Origin: Colletes latitarsis
Taxonomy: Eukaryota > Arthropoda > Insecta > Hymenoptera > Colletidae
Assembly (NCBI RefSeq): GCF_051014445.1
Contig: NC_135146.1
Span: 868,001-932,000 of the forward strand
Direction: 5' to 3'
Length of the DNA stretch: 64,000 nucleotides
Notes under the pieces: model-generated
Database searches by the model: none
What the model saw: only the letters and a program-made list of their open reading frames with translations
Told to the model about the DNA's origin: nothing
Shown: piece by piece, positions 27,201-41,849 of the stretch
Position numbering within the stretch: position 1 is the first letter of the stretch
How the letters are laid out: each line of letters opens with the position of its first letter
Position numbers and translations under genes: made by a program

Positions 27201-30200
27201 TGTTATCCTCTAAAATATTGATCGAAACCAGGTTTAATTGACTGCTTCAGTGTGTTACCACATTCCTACGTGATTCAAACACGAAAAAAACCCAGGATCT
27301 GACCAACAAGTATGCTAAGAAGGCGAAAGTATAAGCCAGATGCGCGCATTTCCCAGACCTAACCCAGACCTAACCGGCGTTATCCTCTAAAATATTGATC
27401 GATACCAGGTTTAATTGACTGCTTCAGTGTGTTACCACATTACTACGTGATTCAAACACGGAAAATACCCAGGATCTGGCCAACAAGTATGCGAAGAAGG
27501 CAAAATCATGAGCCAGATGCGGGCATAACCCAGACCTAACCCAGACCTAACCGGTGTTATCCTCTAAAATATTGATCGAAACCAGGTTTAATTGACTGCT
27601 TCAGTGTGTTACCACATTACTACGTGATTCAAACACGAAAAAAACCCAGGATCTGGCCAACAAGTATGCGAAGAAGGCAAAATCATGAGCTAGATGCGGG
27701 CATAACCCAGACCTAACCCAGACCTCACCGGTGTTATCCTCTAAAATATTGATCGAAACCAGGTTTTATTGGCTGCTTCAGTGTACTACCACATTACTAC
27801 GTGATTCAAACACGGAAAAAACCCAGGATCTGGCCAACAAGTATGCGAAGAAGGCAAAATCATGAGCCAGATGCGGGCATAACCCAGACCTAACCCAGAC
27901 CTAACAGGCGCTATCCTCTGAAATATAGATCGAAACCAGGTTTAATTGACTGCTTCAGAGTGTTACCACATTACTACGTGATTCAAACACTAAAAATACC
28001 CGGGATCTGGCCAAGAAGTTTGCGAAAAAGGCGAAAGTATAAGCCAGATGCGCGCAAATCCCACACCTAACCCAGACCTAACCGGTGTTATCCTCTAAAA
28101 TATTGATCGAAACCAGGTTTTATTGACTGCTTCAGTGTGTTACCACATTACTACGTGATTCAAATACGGAAAAAACCCAGGATCTGGCCAACAAGTTTGC
28201 GAAAGAGGCGAAGGTATAAGCCAGATGCGCGAAAATCCCAGACCTAACCCAGACCTAACCGGTGTTATCCTCTAAAATATTGATCGAAACCAGGTTTAAT
28301 TGACTGCTTCAGTGTGTTACCACATTACTACGTGATTCAAACACGGAAAATACCCAGGATCTGGCCAACAAGTATGCGAAGAAGGCAAAATCATGAGCCA
28401 GATGCGGGCATAACCCAGACCTAACCCAGACCTAACCGGTGTTATCCTCTAAAATATTGATCGAAACCAGGTTTAATTGACTGCTTCAGTGTGTTACCAC
28501 ATTACTACGTGATTCAAACACGAAAAAAACCCAGGATCTGGCCAACAAGTTTGCGAAAAAGGCGAAAGTATAAGCCAGATGCGCGCATTTCCCAGACCTA
28601 ACCCAGACCTAACCGGTGTTATCGTCTGAAATATTGATCGAAACCAGGTTTAATTGACTGCTTCAGTGTGGTACCACATTACTGCGTTATTCAAACCGGA
28701 AAAAAACCCAGGATCTAGCCAACAAGTTTGCGAAAAAGGCGAAAGTATAAGCCAGATGCGGGCATATCCCGGACCTATCCCAGACCTAACCGGTGTTATC
28801 CTCTAAAATATTGATCGAAACTAGGTTTTATTGACTGCTTCAGTGTGTTACCACATTACTACGTGATTCAAACACGAAAAATACCCAGGATCTGGCCAAG
28901 AAGTTTGCGAAAAAGGCGAAAGTATAAGCCAGATGCGCGCAAATCCCAGACCTAACCCAGACCTAACCGGTGTTATCCTCTAAAATATTGATCGAAACCA
29001 GGTTTTATTGACTGCTTCAGTGTGTTACCACATTACTACGTGATTCAAACACGGAAAAAACCCAGGATCTGGCCAACAAGTTTGCGAAAATGGCGAAGGT
29101 ATAAGCCAGATGCGCGAAAATCCCAGACCTAACCCAGACCTAACCGGTGTTATCCTCTAAAATATTGATCGAAACCAGGTTTAATTGACTGCTTCAGTGT
29201 GTTACCACATTACTACGTGATTCAAACACGGAAAATACCCAGGATCTGGCCAACAAGTATGCGAAGAAGGCAAAATCATGAGCCAGATGCGGGCATAACC
29301 CAGACCTAACCCAGACCTAACCGGTGTTATCCTCTAAAATATTGATCGAAACCAGGTTTAATTGACTGCTTCAGTGTGTTACCACATTACTACGTGATTC
29401 AAACACGAAAAAAACCCAGGATCTGGCCAACAAATTTGCGAAAAAGACGAAAGTATAAGCCAGATGCGCGCATTTCCCAGACCTAACCCAGACCTAACCG
29501 GTGTTATCGTCTGAAATATTGATCGAAACCAGGTTTAATTGACTGCTTCAGTGTGGTACCACATTACTGCGTTATTCAAACCGGAAAAAAACCCAGGATC
29601 TAGCCAACAAGTTTGCGAAAAAGGCGAAAGTATAAGCCAGATGCGGGCATATCCCGGACCTATCCCAGACCTAACCGGTGTTATCCTCTAAAATATTGAT
29701 CGAAACCAGGTTTAATTGACTGCTTCAGTGTGTTACCACATTACTACGTGATTCAAACACGAAAAAAACCCAGGATCTGGCCAACAAGTATGCGAAGAAG
29801 GCAAAATCATGAGCCAGATGCGGGCATAACCCAGACCTAACCCAGACCTAACCGGTGTTATCCTCTAAAATATTGATCGAAACCAGGTTTAATTGACTGC
29901 TTCAGTGTATTACCACATTACTACGTGATTCAAACACGACAAAAACCCAGGATCTGGCCAACAAGTATGCTAAGAAGGCAAAATCATGAGCCAGATGCGG
30001 GCATAACCCAGACCTAACCCAGACCTAACCGGTGTTATCCTCTGAAATATTGATCGAAACCAGGTTTTATTGACTGCTTCAGTGTATTACCACATTACAA
30101 CGTGATTCAAACACGAAAAAAACCCAGGATCTGGCCAACAAGTATGCGAAGAAGGCAAAATCATGAGCCAGATGCGGGCATATCCCGGACCTAACCTAGA

Positions 30201-33200
30201 CCTAACCGGTGTTATCCTCTAAAATATTGATCGAAACCAGGTTTAATTGACTGCTTCCGTGTGTTACCACATTCCTACGTGATTCAAACACGAAAAAAAC
30301 CCAGGATCTGACCAACAAGTATGCTAAGAAGGCGAAAGTATAAGCCAGATGCGCGCATTTCCCAGACCTAACCCAGACCTAACCGGCGTTATCCTCTAAA
30401 ATATTGATCGATACCAGGTTTAATTGACTGCTTCAGTGTGTTACCACATTACTACGTGATTCAACCACGAAAAAAACCCAGGATCTGGCCAACAAGTATG
30501 CGAAGAAGGCAAAATCATGAGCCAGATGCGGGCATATCCCGGACCTATCCCAGACCTGACCGGTGTTATCCTCTAAAATATTGATCGAAACCAGGTTTAA
30601 TTGACTGCTTCAGTGTGTTACCACATTACTACGTGATTCAAACACGAAAAAACCCCAGGATCTGGCCAACAAGTATGCGAAGAAGGCAAAATCATGAGCT
30701 AGATGCGGGCATAACCCAGACCTAACCCAGACCTAACCGGTGTTATCCTCTAAAATATTGATCGAAACCAGGTTTTATTGACTGCTTCAGTGTGTTACCA
30801 CATTACTACGTGATTCAAACACGAAAAAAACCCAGGATCTGGCCAACAAGTATGCGAAGAAGGCAAAATCATGAGCCAGATGCGGGCATAACCCAGACCT
30901 AACCCAGACCTAACCGGTCTTATCCTCTGAAATATTGATCGAAACCAGGTTTAATTGACTGCTTCAGTGTGTTACCACATTACTACGTGATTCAAACACG
31001 GAAAAAACCCAGGATCTGGCCAACAAGTTTGCGAAAAAGGCGAAGGTATAAGCCAGATGCGCGCAAATCCCAGACCTAACCCAGACCTAACCGGTGTTAT
31101 CCTCTAAAATATTGATCGAAACCAGGTTTTATTGACTGCTTCAGTGTGTTACCACATTACTACGTGATTCAAACACGGAAAAAACCCGGGATCTGGCCAA
31201 CAAGTTTGCGAAAAAGGCGAAGGTATAAGCCAGATGCGCGCAAATCCCAGACCTAACCCAGACCTAACCGATGTTATCCTCTAAAATATTGATCGAAACC
31301 AGGTTTAATTGACTGCTTCAGTGTGTTACCACATTACTACGTGATTCAAACACGGGAAATACCCAGGATCTGGCCAACATGTATGCGAAGAAGGCAAAAT
31401 CATGAGCCAGATGCGGGCATAACCCAGACCTAACCCAGACCTAACCGGTGTTATCCTCTAAAATATTGATCGAAACCTGGTTTAATTGACTGCTTCAGTG
31501 TGTTACCACATTACTACGTGATTCAACCACGAAAAAAACCCAGGATCTGGCCAACAAGTATGCGAAGAAGGCAAAATCATGAGCCAGATGCGGGCATATC
31601 CCGGACCTATCCCAGACCTGACCGGTGTTATCCTCTAAAATATTGATCGAAACCAGGTTTAATTGACTGCTTCAGTGTGTTACCACATTACTACGTGATT
31701 CAAACACGAAAAAACCCCAGGATCTGGCCAACAAGTATGCGAAGAAGGCAAAATCATGAGCTAGATGCGGGCATAACCCAGACCTAACCCAGACCTAACC
31801 GGTGTTATCCTCTAACATATTGATCGAAACCAGGTTTTATTGACTGCTTCAGTGTATTACCACATTACTACGTGATTCAAACACGAAAAAAACCCAGGAT
31901 CTGGCCAACAAGTATGCGAAGAAGGCAAAATCATGAGCCAGATGCGGGCATAACCCAGACCTAACCCAGACCTAACCGGTGTTATCCTCTAAAATATTGA
32001 TCGAAACCAGGTTTAATTGACTGCTCCAGTGTGTTACCACATTACTACGTGATTCAACCACGAAAAAAACCCAGGATCTGGCCAACAAGTATGCGAAGAA
32101 GGCAAAATCATGAGCCAGATGCGGGCATATCCCGGACCTATCCCAGACCTAACCGGTCTTATCCTCTAAAATATTGATCGAAACCAGGTTTAATTGACTG
32201 CTTCAGTGTGTTACCACATTACTACGTGATTCAAACACGAAAAATACCCAGGATCTGGCCAAGAAGTTTGCGAAAAAGGCGAAAGTATAAGCCAGATGCG
32301 CGCAAATCCCAGACCTAACCCAGACCTCACCGGAGTTATCCTCTAAAATATTGATCGAAACCAGGTTTTATTGACTGCTTCAGTGTGTTACCACATTACT
32401 ACATGATTCAAACACGAAAAAAACCCAGGATCTGGCCAACAAGTATGCGAAGAAGGCAAAATCATGAGCCAGATGCGGGCATAACCCAGACCTAACCCAG
32501 AACTAACCGGTGTTATCCTCTGAAATATTGATCGAAACCAGGTTTAATTGACTGCTTCAGTGTGTTACCACATTACTACGTGATTCAAACACGGAAAATA
32601 CCCGGGATCTGGCCAACAAGTTTGCGAAAAAGGCGAAAGTATAAGCCAGATGCGCGCAAATCCCAGACCTAACCCAGACCTAACCGGTGTTATCCTCTAA
32701 AATATTGATCGAAACCAGGTTTAATTGACTGCTTCAGTGTGTTACCACATTACTACGTGATTCAAACACGGAAAATACCCAGGATCTGGCCAACAAATAT
32801 GCGAAGAAGGCAAAATCATGAGCCAGATGCGGGCATAACCCAGACCTAACCCAGACCTAAACGGTGTTATCCTCTAAAATATTGATCGAAACCAGGTTTA
32901 ATTGACTGCTTCAGTGTGTTACCACATTACTACGTGATTCAAACACGGAAAATACCCGGGATGTGGCCAACAAGTTTGCGAAAAAGGCGAAAGTATAAGC
33001 CAGATGCGCGCAAATCCCAGACCTAACCCAGACCTAACCGGTGTTATCCTCTAAAATATTAATCGAAACCAGGTTTAATTGACTGCTTCAGTGTGTTACC
33101 ACATTACTACGTGATTCAACCACGAAAAAAACCCAGGATCTGGCCAACAAGTATGCGAAGAAGGGAAAATCATGAGCCAGATGCGGGCAAAACCCAGACC

Positions 33201-36022
33201 TAACCCAGACCTAACCGGTGTTATCCTCTGAAATATTGATCGAAACCAGGTTTAATTGACTGCTTCAGTGTGTTGCCACATTACTACATGATTCAAACAC
33301 GAAAAAAACCCAGGATCTGGCCATCAAGTATGCGAAGAAGGCAAAATCATGAGCCAGATGCGGGCATAACCCAGACCTAACCCAGACCTAACCGGTGTTA
33401 TCCTCTGAAATATTGATCGAAACCAGGTTTAATTGACTGCTTCAGAGTGTTACCACATTACTACGTGATTCAAACACGAAAAATACCCAGGATCTGGCCA
33501 AGAAGTTTGCGAAAAAGGCGAAAGTATAAGCCAGATGCGCGCAAATCCCAGACCTAACCCAGACCTCACCGGAGTTATCCTCTAAAATATTGATCGAAAC
33601 CAGGTTTTATTGACTGCTTCAGTGTGTTACCACATTACTACATGATTCAAACACGAAAAAAACCCAGGATCTGGCCAACAAGTATGCGAAGAAGGCAAAA
33701 TCATGAGCCAGATGCGGGCATAACCCAGACCTAACCCAGAACTAACCGGTGTTATCCTCTGAAATATTGATCGAAACCAGGTTTAATTGACTGCTTCAGT
33801 GTGTTACCACATTACTACGTGATTCAAACACGGAAAATACCCGGGATCAGGCCAACAAGTTTGCGAAAAAGGCGAAAGTATAAGCCAGATGCGCGCAAAT
33901 CCCAGACCTAACCCAGACCTAACCGGTGTTATCCTCTAAAATATTGATCGAAACCAGGTTTAATTGACTGCTTCAGTGTGTTACCACATTACTACGTGAT
34001 TCAAACACGGAAGATACCCAGGATCTGGCCAACAAATATGCGAAGAAGGCAAAATCATGAGCCAGATGCGGGCATAACCCAGACCTAACCCAGACCTAAC
34101 CGGTGTTATCCTCTAAAATATTGATCGAAACCAGGTTTAATTGACTGCTTCAGTGTGTTACCACATTACTACGTGATTCAAACACGGAAAATACCCGGGA
34201 TGTGGCCAACAAGTTTGCGAAAAAGGCGAAAGTATAAGCCAGATGCGCGCAAATCCCAGACCTAACCCAGACCTAACCGGTGTTATCCTCTAAAATATTA
34301 ATCGAAACCAGGTTTAATTGACTGCTTCAGTGTGTTACCACATTACTACGTGATTCAACCACGAAAAAAACCCAGGATCTGGCCAACAAGTATGCGAAGA
34401 AGGCAAAATCATGAGCCAGATGCGGGCAAAACCCAGACCTAACCCAGACCTAACCGGTGTTATCCTCTGAAATATTGATCGAAACCAGGTTTAATTGACT
34501 GCTTCAGTGTGTTGCCACATTACTACATGATTCAAACACGAAAAAAACCCAGGATCTGGCCAACAAGTATGCGAAGAAGGCAAAATCATGAGCCAGATGC
34601 GGGCATAACCCAGACCTAACCCAGACCTAACCGGTGTTATCCTCTGAAATATTGATCGAAACCAGGTTTAATTGACTGCTTCAGTGTGTTACCACATTAC
34701 TACGTGATTCAAACACGGAAAATACCCGGGATCTGGCCAACAAGTTTGCGAAAAAGGCGAAAGTATAAGCCAGATGCGCGCAAATCCCAGACCTAACCCA
34801 GACCTAACCGGTGTTATCCTCTAAAATATTGATCGAAACCAGGTTTAATTGACTGCTTCAGTGTGTCACCACATTACTACGTGATTCAAACACGGAAAAT
34901 ACCCAGGATCTGGCCAACATGTTTGCGAAAATGGCGAAAGTATAAGCCAGATGCGCGCAAATCCCAGACCTAACCCAGACCTAACCGGTGTTATCCTCTA
35001 AAATATTGATCGAGACCGGGTTTAATTGACAGCTTCAGTGTGTTACCAAATTACTACGTGATTCAAACACGAAAAAAACCCAGGATCTGGCCAACAAGTA
35101 TGCGAAGAAGGCAAAATCATGAGCCAGATGCGGGCATATCCCGGACCTAACCCAGACCTAACCGGTGTTATCCTCTAAAATATTGATCGCAACCAGGTTT
35201 AACTGACTGCTTCAGTGTGTTACCACATTCCTACGTGTTTCAAACACGAAAAAAACCCAGGATCTGACCAACAAGTATGCGAAGAAGGCGAAAGTATAAG
35301 CCAGATGCGCGTATTTCCCAGACCTAACCCAGACCTAACCGGCGTTATCCTCTAAAATATTGATCGAAACCAGGTTTAATTGACTGCTTCAGTGTGTTAC
35401 CACATTACTACGTGATTCAACCACGAAAAAACCCCAGGATCTGGCCAACAAGTTTGCGAAGAAGGCAAAATCATGAGCCAGATGCGGGCATAACCCAGAC
35501 CTAACCCAGACCTAACCGGTGTTATCCTCTAAAATATTAATCGAAACCAGGTTTAATTGACTGCTCCAGTGTGTTACCACATTACTACGTGATTCAACCA
35601 CGAAAAAACCCAGGATCTGGCCAACAAGTATGCGAAGAAGGCAAAATCATGAGCCAGATGCGGGCATAACCCAGACCTAACCCAGACCTAACCGGTGTTA
35701 TCCTCTAAAATATTGATCGAAACCAGGTTTAATTGACTGCTCCAGTGTGTTACCACATTACTACGTGATTCAACCACGAAAAAACCCAGGATCTGGCCAA
35801 CAAGTATGCGAAGAAGGCAAAATCATGAGCCAGATGCGGGCATATCCCGGACCTATCCCAGACCTAACCGGCGTTATCCTCTGAAATATTGATCGAAACC
35901 AGGTATAATTGACTGCTTCAGAGTGTTACCACATTACTACGTGATTGAAACACGAAAAATACCCAGGATCTGGCCAAGAAGTTTGCGAAAAAGGCGAAAG
36001 TATAAGCCAGATGCGCGCAAAT

Positions 36023-36033
36023 CCCAGACCTAA
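36023..36033 (-). repeat. Monomer with only one 11-mer unit
   Basis: One CCCAGACCTAA lies between GCGCAAAT and CCGG where nearly all other monomers have two. The loss is exactly one 11-bp unit with the flanks unchanged. Confidence 0.9.
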
Positions 36034-37509
36034 CCGGTGTTATCCTCTAAAATATTGATCGAAACCAGGTTTTATTGACTGCTTCAGTGTGTTACCACAT
36101 TACTACGTGATTCAAACACGGAAAAAACCCAGGATCTGGCCAACAAGTATGCGAAGAAGGCAAAATCATGAGCCAGATGCGGGCATAACCCAGACCTAAC
36201 CCAGACCTAACCGGTGTTATCCTCTGAAATATTGATCGAAACCAGGTTTAATTGACTGCTTCAGTGTGTTACCACATTACTACGTGATTCAAACACGGAA
36301 AATACCCAGGATCTGGCCAACAAATATGCGAAGAAGGCAAAATCATGAGCCAGATGCGGGCATAACCCAGACCTAACCCAGACCTAACCGGTGTTATCCT
36401 CTAAAATATTGATCGAAACCAGGTTTAATTGACTGCTTCAGTGTGTTACCACATTACTACGTGATTCAAACACGGAAAATACCCGGGATCTGGCCAACAA
36501 GTTTGCGAAAAAGGCAAAATCATGAGCCAGATGCGGGCATATCCCGGACCTATCCCAGACCTAACCGGTCTTACCCTCTAAAATATTGATCGAAACCAGG
36601 TTTAATTGACTGCTTCAGTGTGTTACCACATTACTACGTGATTCAAACACGAAAAAACCCCAGGATCTGGCCAACAAGTATGCGAAGAAGGCAAAATCAT
36701 GAGCTAGATGCGGGCATAACCCAGACCTAACCCAGACCTCACCGGTGTTATCCTCTAAAATATTGATCGAAACCAGGTTTTATTGACTGCTTCAGTGTAT
36801 TACCACATTACTACGTGATTCAAACACGGAAAAAACCCAGGATCTGGCCAACAAGTATGCGAAGAAGGCAAAATCATGAGCCAGATGCGGGCATAACCCA
36901 GACCTAACCCAGACCTAACCGGTGTTATCCTCCAAAATATTGATCGAAACCAGGTTTAATTGACTGCTTCAGTGTGTTACCACATTACTACGTGATTCAA
37001 ACACGGAAAATACCCAGGATCTGGCCAACAAATATGCGAAGAAGGCAAAATCATGAGCCAGATGCGGGCATAACCCACACCTAACCCAGACCTAACCGGT
37101 GTTATCCTCCAAAATATTGATCGAAACCAGGTTTAATTGACTGCTTCAGTGTGTTACCACATTACTACGTGATTCAAACACGGAAAATACCCGGGATCTG
37201 GCCAACAAGTTTGTGAAAAAGGCGAAAGTATAAGCCAGATGCGCGCAAATCCCAGACCTAACCCAGACCTAACCGGTGTTATCCTCTAAAATATTAATCG
37301 AAACCAGGTTTAATTGACTGCTTCAGTGTGTTACCACATTACTACGTGATTCAACCACGAAAAAAACCCAGGATCTGGCCAACAAGTATGCGAAGAAGGC
37401 AAAATCATGAGCCAGATGCGGGCAAAACCCAGACCTAACCCAGACCTAACCGGTGTTATCCTCTGAAATATTGATCGAAACCAGGTTTAATTGACTGCTT
37501 CAGTGTGTT

Positions 37510-40328
37510 GCCACATTACTACATGATTCAAACACGAAAAAAACCCAGGATCTGGCCAACAAGTATGCGAAGAAGGCAAAATCATGAGCCAGATGCGGGC
37601 ATAACCCAGACCTAACCCAGACCTAACCGGTGTTATCCTCTGAAATATTGATCGAAACCAGGTTTAATTGACTGCTTCAGTGTGTTACCACATTACTACG
37701 TGATTCAAACACGGAAAATACCCGGGATCTGGCCAACAAGTTTGCGAAAAAGGCGAAAGTATAAGCCAGATGCGCGCAAATCCCAGACCTAACCCAGACC
37801 TAACCGGTGTTATCCTCTAAAATATTGATCGAAACCAGGTTTAATTGACTGCTTCAGTGTGTTACCACATTACTACGCGATTCAAACACGGAAAATACCC
37901 AGGATCTGGCCAACAAGTATGCGAAGAAGGCAAAATCATGAGCCAGATGCGGGCATAACCCAGACCTAACCCAGACCTAACCGGTGTTATCCTCTAAAAT
38001 ATTGATCGAAACCAGGTTTAATTGACTGCTTCAGTGTGTCACCACATTACTACGTGATTCAAACACGGAAAATACCCAGGATCTGGCCAACATGTTTGCG
38101 AAAATGGCGAAAGTATAAGCCAGATGCGCGCAAATCCCAGACCTAACCCAGACCTAACCGGTGTTATCCTCTAAAATATTGATCGAAACCAGGTTTAATT
38201 GACAGCTTCAGTGTGTTACCAAATTACTACGTGATTCAAACACGAAAAAAACCCAGGATCTGGCCAACAAGTATGCGAAGAAGGCAAAATCATGAGCCAG
38301 ATGCGGGCATATCCCGGACCTAACCCAGACCTAACCGGTGTTATCCTCTAAAATATTGATCGCAACCAGGTTTAACTGACTGCTTCAGTGTGTTACCACA
38401 TTCCTACGTGTTTCAAACACGAAAAAAACCCAGGATCTGACCAACAAGTATGCGAAGAAGGCGAAAGTATAAGCCAGATGCGCGTATTTCCCAGACCTAA
38501 CCCAGACCTAACCGGCGTTATCCTCTAAAATATTGATCGAAACCAGGTTTAATTGACTGCTTCAGTGTGTTACCACATTACTACGTGATTCAACCACGAA
38601 AAAACCCCAGGATCTGGCCAACAAGTTTGCGAAGAAGGCAAAATCATGAGCCAGATGCGGGCATAACCCAGACCTAACCCAGACCTAACCGGTGTTATCC
38701 TCTAAAATATTAATCGAAACCAGGTTTAATTGACTGCTCCAGTGTGTTACCACATTACTACGTGATTCAACCACGAAAAAACCCAGGATCTGGCCAACAA
38801 GTATGCGAAGAAGGCAAAATCATGAGCCAGATGCGGGCATAACCCAGACCTAACCCAGACCTAACCGGTGTTATCCTCTAAAATATTGATCGAAACCAGG
38901 TTTAATTGACTGCTCCAGTGTGTTACCACATTACTACGTGATTCAACCACGAAAAAACCCAGGATCTGGCCAACAAGTATGCGAAGAAGGCAAAATCATG
39001 AGCCAGATGCGGGCATATCCCGGACCTATCCCAGACCTAACCGGTCTTATCCTCTAAAATATTGATCGAAACCAGGTTTAATTGACTGCTTCAGTGTGTT
39101 ACCACATTACTACGTGATTCAAACACGAAAAAACCCCAGGATCTGGCCAACAAGTATGCGAAGAAGGCAAAATCATGAGCTAGATGCGGGCATAACCCAG
39201 ACCTAACCCAGACCTCACCGGTGTTATCCTCTAAAATATTGATCGAAACCAGGTTTTATTGACTGCTTCAGTGTATTACCACATTACTACGTGATTCAAA
39301 CACGGAAAAAACCCAGGATCTGGCCAACAAGTATGCGAAGAAGGCAAAATCATGAGCCAGATGCGGGCATAACCCAGACCTAAGCCAGACCTAACCGGCG
39401 TTATCCTCTGAAATATTGATCGAAACCAGGTATAATTGACTGCTTCAGAGTGTTACCACATTACTACGTGATTGAAACACGAAAAATACCCAGGATCTGG
39501 CCAAGAAGTTTGCGAAAAAGGCGAAAGTATAAGCCAGATGCGCGCAAATCCCAGACCTAACCGGTGTTATCCTCTAAAATATTGATCGAAACCAGGTTTT
39601 ATTGACTGCTTCAGTGTGTTACCACATTACTACGTGATTCAAACACGGAAAAAACCCAGGATCTGGCCAACAAGTATGCGAAGAAGGCAAAATCATGAGC
39701 CAGATGCGGGCATAACCCAGACCTAACCCAGACCTAACCGGTGTTATCCTCTGAAATATTGATCGAAACCATGTTTAATTGACTGCTTCAGTGTGTTACC
39801 ACATTACTACGTGATTCAAACACGGAAAATACCCAGGATCTGGCCAACAAATATGCGAAGAAGGCAAAATCATGAGCCAGATGCGGGCATAACCCAGACC
39901 TAACCCAGACCTAACCGGTGTTATCCTCCAAAATATTGATCGAAACCAGGTTTAATTGACTGCTTCAGTGTGTTACCACATTACTACGTGATTCAAACAC
40001 GGAAAATACCCGGGATCTGGCCAACAAGTTTGTGAAAAAGGCGAAAGTATAAGCCAGATGCGCGCAAATCCGAGACCTAACCCAGACCTAACCGGTGTTA
40101 TCCTCTAAAATATTAATCGAAACCAGGTTTAATTGACTGCTTCAGTGTGTTACCACATTACTACGTGATTCAACCACGAAAAAAACCCAGGATCTGGCCA
40201 ACAAGTATGCGAAGAAGGCAAAATCATGAGCCAGATGCGGGCAAAACCCAGACCTAACCCAGACCTAACCGGTGTTATCCTCTGAAATATTGATCGAAAC
40301 CAGGTTTAATTGACTGCTTCAGTGTGTT
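37510..40328 (+). repeat. Higher-order repeat unit, ~2819 bp
   Basis: The rare variant GTTGCCACATTACTACATG at 37510 recurs at 40329, and GATCGCAACCAGG at 38363 recurs at 41182; both offsets are 2819 bp. This equals 16 monomers once the single 11-mer loss at 39550 and a few single-base changes are allowed for. Intermediate variants follow the same order. The unit phase is arbitrary. Confidence 0.7.
39550..39560 (-). repeat. Monomer with only one 11-mer unit
   Basis: This has the same single-unit state and the same local variants as the monomer at 36023, so it probably descends from the same loss by block duplication. Confidence 0.9.
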
Positions 40329-41838
40329 GCCACATTACTACATGATTCAAACACGAAAAAAACCCAGGATCTGGCCAACAAGTATGCGAAGAAGGCAAAA
40401 TCATGAGCCAGATGCGGGCATAACCCAGACCTAACCCAGACCTAGCCGGTGTTATCCTCTGAAATATTGATCGAAACCAGGTTTAATTGACTGCTTCAGT
40501 GTGTTACCACATTACTACGTGATTCAAACACGGAAAATACCCGGGATCTGGCCAACAAGTTTGCGAAAAAGGCGAAAGTATAAGCCAGATGCGCGCAAAT
40601 CCCAGACCTAACCCAGACCTAACCGGTGTTATCCTCTAAAATATTGATCGAAACCAGGTTTAATTGACTGCTTCAGTGTGTTACCACATTACTACGCGAT
40701 TCAAACACGGAAAATACCCAGGATCTGGCCAACAAGTATGCGAAGAAGGCAAAATCATGAGCCAGATGCGGGCATAACCCAGACCTAACCCAGACCTAAC
40801 CGGTGTTATCCTCTAAAATATTGATCGAAACCAGGTTTAATTGACTGCTTCAGTGTGTCACCACATTACTACGTGATTCAAACACGGAAAATACCCAGGA
40901 TCTGGCCAACATGTTTGCGAAAATGGCGAAAGTATAAGCCAGATGCGCGCAAATCCCAGACCTAACCCAGACCTAACCGGTGTTATCCTCTAAAATATTG
41001 ATCGAAACCAGGTTTAATTGACAGCTTCAGTGTGTTACCAAATTACTACGTGATTCAAACACGAAAAAAACCCAGGATCTGGCCAACAAGTATGCGAAGA
41101 AGGCAAAATCATGAGCCAGATGAGGGCATATCCCGGACCTAACCCAGACCTAACCGGTGTTATCCTCTAAAATATTGATCGCAACCAGGTTTAACTGACT
41201 GCTCCAGTGTGTTACCACATTACTACGTGATTCAACCACGAAAAAACCCAGGATCTGGCCAACAAGTATGCGAAGAAGGCAAAATCATGAGCCAGATGCG
41301 GGCATATCCCGGACCTATCCCAGACCTAACCGGTCTTATCCTCTAAAATATTGATCGAAACCAGGTTTAATTGACTGCTTCAGTGTGTTACCACATTACT
41401 ACGTGATTCAAACACGAAAAAACCCCAGGATCTGGCCAACAAGTATGCGAAGAAGGCAAAATCATGAGCTAGATGCGGGCATAACCCAGACCTAACCCAG
41501 ACCTCACCGGTGTTATCCTCTAAAATATTGATCGAAACCAGGTTTTATTGACTGCTTCAGTGTATTACCACATTACTACGTGATTCAAACACGGAAAAAA
41601 CCCAGGATCTGGCCAACAAGTATGCGAAGAAGGCAAAATCATGAGCCAGATGCGGGCATAACCCAGACCTAAGCCAGACCTAACCGGCGTTATCCTCTGA
41701 AATATTGATCGAAACCAGGTATAATTGACTGCTTCAGAGTGTTACCACATTACTACGTGATTGAAACACGAAAAATACCCAGGATCTGGCCAAGAAGTTT
41801 GCGAAAAAGGCGAAAGTATAAGCCAGATGCGCGCAAAT

Positions 41839-41849
41839 CCCAGACCTAA
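41839..41849 (-). repeat. Monomer with only one 11-mer unit
   Basis: This is the third single-unit monomer. Its upstream neighbour carries the same TATAATTGACTG and ATTGAAACACG variants as the other two, supporting shared descent. Confidence 0.9.
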
